From: CAINVV01 sp037440345
GTDB lineage: Bacteria > Bacteroidota > Bacteroidia > Bacteroidales > Prolixibacteraceae
Length of the DNA stretch: 20,147 bases
Direction of reading: 5' to 3'
Assembly: GCA_037440345.1 (NCBI GenBank)
Contig: JBBIUJ010000035.1
Coordinates: 1-20,147 of the forward strand
Shown: positions 14,682 to 20,147 of the stretch, in pieces
How the letters are laid out: every line of letters begins with the position of its first letter
How positions within the stretch are numbered: the stretch's first letter is position 1
Made by a program: the position numbers and the translations under genes
The notes under the pieces: generated by a model
Databases searched by the model: none
What the model was told of the DNA's origin: nothing
Seen by the model: the letters and a program-made list of their open reading frames with translations, nothing else

Positions 14682-16082
14682 TTATTTTCTGGCCAACTTA
14701 AGTGCTTCCGTCGTCGTATAATACTTCACAATCATGTTCGGCACCTCCCACTCGGGAAGTTTTCCGGCTTTGAGGTATTGCAAATATTGTTCAGTTACCT
14801 GGCTGAAATGGGCCTCATGACCGACTTTGTACACAGCGGGAATATTCACTTTCCAGGTCAGTTCGTCTACCTTCTCAAGGGTCATACCCGGATGAGCGCT
14901 GTTTTTCACTACGGCACCCTCCAGGGCATCGGTAAACTCAGGAAGTGCCGTACCCGGATTGGCATGGACATAAAGAGTTGGCAGGTACTTTTCGGCCTCG
15001 CCTTGTTTGATTTCAACAGATGCCTTGGTGCCACGAAGGATGGAGTAATGGGTATCGCCCGAACCTTCGGGTGCTTTGTATTGCCATTCGGCTGTGACTT
15101 TGGCATGAATTCCCTTGATTTTATAGAGCATCTCACCATTGGCATATTCATCCAGTTTCCCATCTTTCACGAATTTAGAAAGGTTATTGGGAAAGGCGTC
15201 CAGTTTGGTGACGGCCTTAAACTCATCCAAAGTCAGGACCGTTGGATAGTGTCTGGCCTGTAGCATCTGAATATCTGATTTTTGCAATATTACTCCTGGA
15301 AAGCAGCCCCATTGGACCAAATCGACCAGGTGAGTGGCCACATCGACCATTCCTTCGCCTTGCTGGTCCACATCGAAAAACCAACCCGGACGAACGAGTG
15401 CGGATCCTGAGACACTCTTGTAAAAAAAGTGGACACTGAATACTTCAACTGCAGGATGTTCAGGTGTTCCAGGCAGCAAAGAGCCAAAAATTGCCGGCAC
15501 CTGAGAGATCTCCTTCTGCACCATGGAGGTAATCTCGTGCCGCTCGGTCATGATATCATATAAAATCACACCCTTCTCTGCCGCAATTTTAAAAGATTCT
15601 TCCAGCAATGGAAAATTTTCCGGAGTTATGACCATAGGCTTATCAGCAAGTACATTCAATCCGGCCTCTACCGATTTTTTGATGTATTCCGTTTTGATCC
15701 GGTTGTTGCCGGAAAGCACCACAACATTTCCCTGTTTCTCAGACAACATCTTCTGGAAATAATCCGATCCCGTATAAATTACCTCATTCCATGCAGTTGG
15801 CTCTTCCTTCCTGGTGTTGTACCCCTCTATTCTACCGAGATGTTGCTTAAGGTCAGTACCCTCGGGAGCGTAGACCCGAACTTCAGGATTAACCTGCTCA
15901 TACATCTTCTTCTGCACCAGTGCAGCATGAAAGTGACCGGGATCGAGGGTAATCAGCTTAACCTCCCCTTTCGCCCCTGTAAAGGAACCAGTTCCTGCCT
16001 GCTGAACATTTTTCTTTGCATCGCCGCAGGAAGAGAGCAATGCCAACATTACCAAGCCCATTTGAATTGTTTTGGTTGTCAT
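14682..16082 (-). CDS. Gfo/Idh/MocA-type oxidoreductase lipoprotein
   Basis: A 466-residue lipoprotein (lipobox LLSSC, Cys19) of the Bacteroidota group that carries a putative oxidoreductase C-terminal domain. The N-terminal nucleotide-binding part begins VKLITLDPGHFHAALVQ (about 41-57) rather than with a classical GxGxxG. The dinucleotide-enzyme motif is present as ADKPM (D147-K148-P149, equivalent to EKP), and VDVATHLVDLV contributes the conserved H251. It probably oxidises or reduces a sugar ring position with a bound cofactor at the envelope. It stands alone, with a minisatellite just upstream (16121-16179) and a shared terminator hairpin downstream. The atypical Rossmann start could mean unusual cofactor binding or a non-redox role. 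Confidence 0.85.
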   Translation of the reverse strand: MTTKTIQMGLVMLALLSSCGDAKKNVQQAGTGSFTGAKGEVKLITLDPGHFHAALVQKKMYEQVNPEVRVYAPEGTDLKQHLGRIEGYNTRKEEPTAWNEVIYTGSDYFQKMLSEKQGNVVVLSGNNRIKTEYIKKSVEAGLNVLADKPMVITPENFPLLEESFKIAAEKGVILYDIMTERHEITSMVQKEISQVPAIFGSLLPGTPEHPAVEVFSVHFFYKSVSGSALVRPGWFFDVDQQGEGMVDVATHLVDLVQWGCFPGVILQKSDIQMLQARHYPTVLTLDEFKAVTKLDAFPNNLSKFVKDGKLDEYANGEMLYKIKGIHAKVTAEWQYKAPEGSGDTHYSILRGTKASVEIKQGEAEKYLPTLYVHANPGTALPEFTDALEGAVVKNSAHPGMTLEKVDELTWKVNIPAVYKVGHEAHFSQVTEQYLQYLKAGKLPEWEVPNMIVKYYTTTEALKLARK

Positions 16083-16120
16083 TCTTTTGTTTTAAAAATT
16101 AATATTAGTTTTTATTTTTA

Positions 16121-16179
16121 AGTGACTAAAGTGAACTAGAGTGACTAAAGTGAACTAGAGTGACTAGAGTGACTAAAGT
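16121..16179. repeat. Tandem AGTGACTAA/AGTGAACTAG array
   Basis: Alternating AGTGACTAA, AGTGAACTAG and AGTGACTAG units, 9 or 10 bases long, lie 38 bases upstream of the lipoprotein oxidoreductase start. Here the array is in a gene's 5' leader rather than behind a gene, so it could influence expression by copy number. The rest of 16083-16282 is AT-rich and shows nothing else. Confidence 0.8.
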
Positions 16180-16282
16180 TGAAAAAAAGCTTTTATCCCT
16201 CAATCCAATTTCACCATTCATCATATAAATCATTGATTATATAAATCTTATTTTCAGTATTTTATCTTAATAGAATCAGGCA

Positions 16283-16765
16283 TTAGAAAAGCTCCTGCCG
16301 CTTCGTGTGTTGCGCTTCATGCAACAACAACCACTTTTTTCGGTTCAATCCGCCGGCATAGCCAACCATCTTCCCGTCACTGCCAATGATCCGGTGACAG
16401 GGTACGATGATCGCCAAAGGATTTTTCCCATTTGCCGTTCCAACAGCGCGTGTATTCAACGCAGAACCAAGGCTGACGGCCACTTCGCGGTAGCTTTTGG
16501 TGCTTCCATACGGGACCTTGAGCAATTGTTGCCATACCTGTTTCTGGAATCCGGAACCATCCGGATCAATTTCCAGATCAAATATGAACCTGCTGCCCTC
16601 AAAATATTCATTTAGCTGGTGAACAGTCTTCAACAAAATTTCGGGCAACTTGTCCGGTTCATCAACCTGCTCATTACTGAAAGAGAGTGATTTCAAATGC
16701 GTATCGTTCGAAATCAGGACGATCCGGCCTACCGGACTGTCCATACTCGTATAATAGCTTCTCAT
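16283..16765 (-). CDS. ogt: Methylated-DNA--protein-cysteine methyltransferase (Ogt type)
   Basis: A 160-residue suicide repair protein that removes alkyl groups from O6-alkylguanine onto its own cysteine. The active-site motif VPCHRIIG is present with C123. Other family elements are the helix-turn-helix region FQKQVWQQLLKVPYGST (about 73-89), RAVGTANGKNP (about 106-116) and GYAGGLNRKKWLLLHE. No extra Ada regulatory domain is present. The ATG overlaps the stop of the upstream sugar isomerase in an ATGA arrangement, so translation is coupled to an exported carbohydrate enzyme, an unexpected partner. Cytoplasmic; function assignment is firm. Confidence 0.95.
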   Translation of the reverse strand: MRSYYTSMDSPVGRIVLISNDTHLKSLSFSNEQVDEPDKLPEILLKTVHQLNEYFEGSRFIFDLEIDPDGSGFQKQVWQQLLKVPYGSTKSYREVAVSLGSALNTRAVGTANGKNPLAIIVPCHRIIGSDGKMVGYAGGLNRKKWLLLHEAQHTKRQELF

Positions 16766-17664
16766 GTCGGAAGATTAAGAATATTTGTCAGACGATGGCA
16801 CAGTTCTTTTAAACCCTCAGGACTATCCCCTCCGGGTTGTTCAATGGTTGCCCATCCGTGGTAGCCAATTTCATCCAAAGCTTTGACAATGACCGGCCAG
16901 TTGTTGTCGCCCTCCTGCAAAGCTACACCAAAGCCGGCCCATTTGCCCTGTTTGTCAGCAATCTTTCGGCTGTACTCTTTGATATGAATCCTTGCGATTC
17001 GTTTTCCCAGAATTTTGATCCACTGCTCCGGCCATCCGATGACCAGCACATTTCCGCAGTCGAAATAGGATCTCACGTATGGTGAGCTGAATTGGTCAAC
17101 ATAGCGGGCGGCCTCGAGCGGTGAAAGCAGAAAGTTGTTCCAGACATTTTCAATGGCAATGATCACGCCAAGCTTTTCTGCCAAGGGAAGGACTTTACGA
17201 ATTTCAGCGATAGACAGATCCCAGCATTGGTTGTAGCTTACTGTTTCAGTTACCCTACCGGGAACCAGCAGAATGGTGTCTGCGCCGTAGGCTTTGGCAT
17301 CTTCGATGGTCACCTTAAGCGCTTCAATTCCAAGGGCCCGAACCTTTGGATCCGGATCGGACAATGAATATTTGCCGTAAAGGGATCCGCAAACAGATGG
17401 GATGATCATTCCGGTTTGTTTGGCTGCCTGAAGAACCTCCTCCCTATTGAGATGACTGTACACCTCAACCCCATCGAAACCGGCTTCTTTGGCCGCCTGA
17501 AATTTTTCCAGGATGGAGGTTCCAAACCCAATATTTCCCCACATGATCCCTTTTTTGATAGATCGGGCCAGGGTTATTTTGGTTTGAGCAACTCCCAGGT
17601 ATGGAGCCGTCATTAAGCCCAACGAGGCAGCGACAGTTTTCCCAGCAAATTCCCTGCGTTTCAT
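16762..17664 (-). CDS. Exported sugar isomerase/epimerase, TIM barrel
   Basis: A 300-residue protein of the AP-endonuclease-2-like sugar isomerase/epimerase superfamily. The metal-binding set fits: E172 in AIENVWNN, D202 in YFDCGN, H227 in RIHIKEY and E275 in ATIEQPGG. The layout resembles hexulose-phosphate 3-epimerases (UlaE/SgaU type). The N-terminus MKRREFAGKTVAASLGLMTAPYLG has a twin-arginine-like signal, implying export of the folded metalloprotein, so the substrate is probably a free or keto-sugar rather than a phosphate. The stop overlaps the ogt start by four bases. Upstream lies a 730-base repeat-rich spacer without a clear promoter. Exact substrate unknown. Confidence 0.85.
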   Translation of the reverse strand: MKRREFAGKTVAASLGLMTAPYLGVAQTKITLARSIKKGIMWGNIGFGTSILEKFQAAKEAGFDGVEVYSHLNREEVLQAAKQTGMIIPSVCGSLYGKYSLSDPDPKVRALGIEALKVTIEDAKAYGADTILLVPGRVTETVSYNQCWDLSIAEIRKVLPLAEKLGVIIAIENVWNNFLLSPLEAARYVDQFSSPYVRSYFDCGNVLVIGWPEQWIKILGKRIARIHIKEYSRKIADKQGKWAGFGVALQEGDNNWPVIVKALDEIGYHGWATIEQPGGDSPEGLKELCHRLTNILNLPT

Positions 17665-17766
17665 ATACTAAAGGTTTAAAAAATTTAAATTATTTGAAAA
17701 GTTTGAAGGGTTTTATAAGTATCAATATCATTGTAAATTGCCCCCTTATTCAATATTTTGCTCCTT

Positions 17767-17815
17767 CCGTCCGATATGGGGTGTGTCTCTATCTTAAACA
17801 TTCGTACACGGACGG
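17767..17815. repeat. 49-bp hairpin element with CCGTCCG/CGGACGG ends
   Basis: Seven-base terminal inverted repeats CCGTCCG (17767-17773) and CGGACGG (17809-17815) enclose an interior unrelated to the two other copies. Total length is 49, against 48 in the copies at 10741-10788 and 17985-18032. Constant ends and length with variable interior suggest a recognised structural unit. Confidence 0.65.
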
Positions 17816-17984
17816 TTGTAGGCGAAATCGGTAGTTTCTACTAAGATTGGTTGTAAAAATAAGGTTTATATTATCCTGATATTCAATAAGCTTATTTTCT
17901 CTGTCTCCTCTCTTCCACATTTCATTTCTTCTCCCTTTCCCCGTTTCGTTTTCTCATTTTTTCATCTTCCGAAATTAGCACCTT

Positions 17985-18120
17985 CCGTCCGAAAATAACT
18001 TTCCATCTTTTTTGGCATGCTACCGCGGACGGTGTTCAATTTGTATTCCCAACCCGGGGTGCCGCTCCTTCGTCGCTTTACCCCAGGCTACCAATATGCC
18101 GCCGCAATGCGGCTGGATTT
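17985..18120 (+). repeat. Palindromic composite repeat, copy B
   Basis: Same family as 10656-10788 but opposite orientation: the 48-base CCGTCCG/CGGACGG unit (17985-18032), then AACCCGGGGT...ACCCCAGG, then a GCCGC/GCGGC hairpin with loop AAT (about 18099-18113). The interior of the 48-base unit is largely conserved between the two copies, including GGCATGCTACCG against GACATGCTACCG. Confidence 0.85.
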
Positions 18121-18216
18121 ATTTTGACTCAACATAGTAGTCAAAATTCAGGCTTGTGCCCGTCGACTTCGCTCAGGGACCGGTTCTTCGTTTCATCTTC
18201 TCATTTTCTCCCCCAC

Positions 18217-18281
18217 CCCTTCGACAAGCTCAGGGACCGTGTATTTTGTGTGATTAGGCACCCCCTTCGACAGGCTCAGGG
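18217..18281 (-). repeat. Two CCCTTCGACNNGCTCAGGG repeats
   Basis: Near-identical 19-base words at 18217-18235 and 18263-18281, reverse complements of the word at 105-123. A truncated relative at 18159-18178 continues into ACCGGTTCTTCGTTTCATC, which is the reverse complement, with few changes, of 10452-10485. Confidence 0.75.
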
Positions 18282-18315
18282 TAGTGCAACTCACGGAATT
18301 CACTTGGTCCTATCC

Positions 18316-18387
18316 GTCATCCCAGTCGTACCAGTCGTCCTAGTCTTCCCAGTCGTCCTAGTCGTCCCAGTCATCCCAGTCCTTTCC
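18316..18387. repeat. 9-bp tandem array, GTCGTCCCA type, 8 units
   Basis: Eight nonamers of the GTC(G/A)TCC(C/T)A type end seven bases before the stop codon of the Gfo/Idh/MocA gene on the minus strand. Units match those at 5573-5653 and inside the DUF4838 gene. It directly follows that gene's 3' end, as do the arrays after the genes ending at 5667 and 10366. Confidence 0.9.
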
Positions 18388-18394
18388 GTCATTC

Positions 18395-19750
18395 TTAAGA
18401 GGGTACAGCCTCAATTCCGATCACCGGAATCACCTCCGGAATATTTGGAACAGGTCCGAAGGCATATATTTTAGGCCCCAAAGACAGCCCTGAGTTCATC
18501 ATCTCGTCCCAGGTAACATCCTTGCCGGTATAAGCAGCGATTCTTCCCATCATGGTGATAAGGGTAGAATTGACCTGGGCCTCCGCATCGCTGAACCGTT
18601 TTCCGGTTCGTATCGCGGTAACCAGATTAACATGCTCCTGAACATAAGGATCCTTAACCTTCCAGGTCGAATCGGTATCCCCGTCTTTTGGGTATGGATA
18701 TTTCCACATGACGGTACCATCCGGATGGAAAAGTGTACCATTGCAATCGGCATAGCCCTTGGTACCCACAATGATTTCGCGCTTCAGGTTACTGCAACCG
18801 CTTACCTGCCGCGCCGCGCAATGTGCCTCCATCCCATTGTCATAAATATATTCGACGCTGAAAAAATCATATTGATCGCCTGAGACACGACGTTGGCGAC
18901 CACCCCAGCCCATGCATTTCACGGGATTCTTTCCAATATGCCAGTTCATCACATCTACCTCGTGGATAAACTGTTCGACGATGTGGTCGCCCGAAAGCCA
19001 ACAGAAATTTACCCAGTTGCGCAGCATGTATTCCATGTCGGTCCACTCCGGTCTTCTTTTTTTCACCCAAAGGGCGCCCCCGTTGCGGACTACATGGGCA
19101 CTGACAATCTCGCCGATCTCACCGGCTGCCACCCTTCTGTGTGTCTCAACATAATCTTTTTGCACCCGGCGTATCGTTCCGCTCACCATTGACAATCCCA
19201 TCTGTTCTGCCTTTTTGGAGGAGACCAAAATGGATCGTGCCCCAACCGGATCGACCGCACAGGGTTTCTCCATAAAGATGTGTTTTCCGGCATTGACTGC
19301 CGCTTCGACGTGGGCAGGACGGAAATGAGGAGGGGTGCACAACAGGACAATGTCTATGCCGGCATCAAGCACCTTCTGGTAACTGTCGAATCCGACAAAA
19401 CATTTTTCATCGGGCACCTCAATGTTTCGTTGCTTTTTGAGCTGGGCTCTCGACTCGGACATCTTATCCTGAAAGACATCGCCCAAAGCGACAATCTGAA
19501 GGTTTGGCCCGGCATCGACAAAATTGATGGCCGCACCGGTACCCCTTCCGCCGCAACCGACCAATCCGGCACGTAAAACTTTGCCGTCCGGCGCCTGATC
19601 AAGCATCGCTGATGAGGCTGTTTCTTTGGCTGGTTTATTTCCAGATCCTGAACAGGAAAGCAGCAAGTTTGTTGCCCCCAGCGTCGCGACACTCCCCAGT
19701 GCTGAGGTGGAGATAAAGTTGCGACGGGAAAAACCTGATTTTGGCGCCAT
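18395..19750 (-). CDS. Tat-exported Gfo/Idh/MocA oxidoreductase lipoprotein
   Basis: A 451-residue oxidoreductase. FSRRNFISTSALGS (R9-R10) is a twin-arginine signal followed by LLLSC (Cys33), so it should be exported folded with its cofactor and lipid-anchored. The Rossmann motif is GLVGCGGRGTG (about 62-72), the EKP motif is E161-K162-P163, and the catalytic region includes GDHIVEQFIHEVDVMNW (H256, H264). Family members oxidise or reduce sugar or cyclitol hydroxyls with NAD(P). It starts 2 bases after the stop of the DUF1080 gene, so the two are in one operon. DUF1080 hydrolases act on 3-keto-glycosides, which makes 3-dehydrogenation of a glycoside the likely reaction. Substrate unknown. Confidence 0.9.
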   Translation of the reverse strand: MAPKSGFSRRNFISTSALGSVATLGATNLLLSCSGSGNKPAKETASSAMLDQAPDGKVLRAGLVGCGGRGTGAAINFVDAGPNLQIVALGDVFQDKMSESRAQLKKQRNIEVPDEKCFVGFDSYQKVLDAGIDIVLLCTPPHFRPAHVEAAVNAGKHIFMEKPCAVDPVGARSILVSSKKAEQMGLSMVSGTIRRVQKDYVETHRRVAAGEIGEIVSAHVVRNGGALWVKKRRPEWTDMEYMLRNWVNFCWLSGDHIVEQFIHEVDVMNWHIGKNPVKCMGWGGRQRRVSGDQYDFFSVEYIYDNGMEAHCAARQVSGCSNLKREIIVGTKGYADCNGTLFHPDGTVMWKYPYPKDGDTDSTWKVKDPYVQEHVNLVTAIRTGKRFSDAEAQVNSTLITMMGRIAAYTGKDVTWDEMMNSGLSLGPKIYAFGPVPNIPEVIPVIGIEAVPS

Positions 19751-19752
19751 GG

Positions 19753-20147
19753 TTAAAGCTCCTTTATCTTGATATTTCTATAATGTACCTCATCCCCATG
19801 GTCCTGCAGCAGAATGTGTCCGGTGGTATATTCGCCGAAGCCCGCGACCTTTGCAAATTTACTGGTTGCGACCAACGCTTTCCATTCAGGGGTGCCGCGG
19901 ATATACTCCACGATCTTGATGCCGTTCAGGTAGTGGGTAACTTTTTCACCCCTTACCTCGATGCGGGCACGTTCCCACTGGTTAACTCCGTTGCTACGTT
20001 TTACAGACTGGGCAGGATCAAATTTCTGAGAGTTGGCAGGGATCAGATCATACAACGAGGCCAGCGTACGATTGCCATTGATTCCCGCTTTAGCATCAGG
20101 ATGCAATTTGTCATCCAGAATCTGGTATTCGCAACCGATACTTGAAA
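19753..20147 (-). CDS. DUF1080 (3-keto-disaccharide hydrolase-like) protein, partial
   Basis: The reading frame stays open to the right edge of the window, so the N-terminus and any signal peptide are missing; about 131 C-terminal residues are seen. The text CEYQILDDKLHPDAKAG, GNRTLASLYDLIPA, QWERARIEVRG, VTHYLNGIKIVEY and HGDEVHYRNIKIKEL is typical of the concanavalin-like DUF1080 fold, whose studied members hydrolyse 3-keto-glycosides. The stop is 2 bases from the start of the Tat-exported oxidoreductase, giving a hydrolase-then-dehydrogenase operon. A TTG near 20106 is not the start, because homologous sequence continues upstream of it. Confidence 0.9.
   Translation of the reverse strand, partial: SSIGCEYQILDDKLHPDAKAGINGNRTLASLYDLIPANSQKFDPAQSVKRSNGVNQWERARIEVRGEKVTHYLNGIKIVEYIRGTPEWKALVATSKFAKVAGFGEYTTGHILLQDHGDEVHYRNIKIKEL

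Larger units (their letters stand above)
17665..18394. other. Non-coding repeat-rich spacer
   Basis: No gene is supported over 730 bases. From left to right it holds 9-base TTTGAA-type periodic sequence (about 17683-17706), a 49-base hairpin element (17767-17815), a pyrimidine-rich tract of CTTCTC/TTTCTC words (about 17900-17975), a composite palindromic repeat (17985-18120), three CCCTTCGACNNGCTCAGGG-type repeats (18159-18281) and a nonamer array (18316-18387) touching the stop of the next gene. Confidence 0.75.

Noticed and set aside
18124..18474. 116-residue plus-strand frame with VVPVVLVFPVVLV-like text
   Set aside because: It is translation of dispersed CTCAGGG repeats and the nonamer array, with no initiation context or family resemblance.

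Overview
The window looks like chromosomal DNA of a Bacteroidota member, probably an environmental or Bacteroidales-like polysaccharide degrader. The evidence is the gene families (DUF4838, DUF4369-TlpA lipoproteins, DUF1080, Gfo/Idh/MocA lipoproteins, DUF2721), three candidate promoters of the Bacteroidota -33/-7 type (TTTG-N19-TAnnTTTR), A-rich sequence rather than Shine-Dalgarno sites before starts, and spacers full of dispersed palindromic repeats. No rRNA, tRNA, transposase, integrase or CRISPR array was recognised.

Layout. (1) 1-1860 is an AT-rich accessory segment. It holds a MntA/HepT-type toxin-antitoxin pair and a hypothetical membrane-anchored protein, all on the minus strand. Each unit is followed by a related hairpin repeat of about 60 bp with cassette-like (attC-like) geometry. 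(2) 2086-4637 is a two-gene minus-strand operon: an MFS transporter followed by an exported oligogalacturonate lyase-like protein (PL22), pointing to pectin fragments. (3) 4967-7774 encodes a DUF2721 membrane protein, a TlpA-like thiol-disulfide lipoprotein and an exported hydroxypyruvate-isomerase-like TIM barrel, all on the minus strand. (4) 7940-14599 is a plus-strand block: a large exported glycosidase-like protein, an exported DUF4838 protein and a LacX-type aldose 1-epimerase. (5) 14682-20147 is on the minus strand: a lipoprotein of the Gfo/Idh/MocA type, an exported sugar isomerase translationally coupled to an Ogt-type DNA repair methyltransferase, a Tat-exported Gfo/Idh/MocA oxidoreductase, and a partial DUF1080 (3-keto-disaccharide hydrolase) gene running off the right edge.

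Working together, regions 3-5 fit an envelope-located pathway for unusual glycosides or uronides. Exported hydrolases would release sugars, Gfo/Idh/MocA enzymes would oxidise a ring hydroxyl to a keto-glycoside, DUF1080 would cleave the keto-glycoside, and TIM-barrel isomerases and an epimerase would process the products. This is inference from family membership and proximity. Substrates cannot be read from the sequence.

The most unusual material is non-coding. Spacers repeatedly contain 9-bp tandem arrays (units such as GGGACGACT) directly after stop codons. The same nonamer is also expanded in frame inside the DUF4838 gene. A hairpin element of 48-49 bp occurs three times, and a composite module (nonamer array, then CTGAGC/GAAGGG repeats, then the palindromic element) lies in the same order behind two genes on opposite strands.
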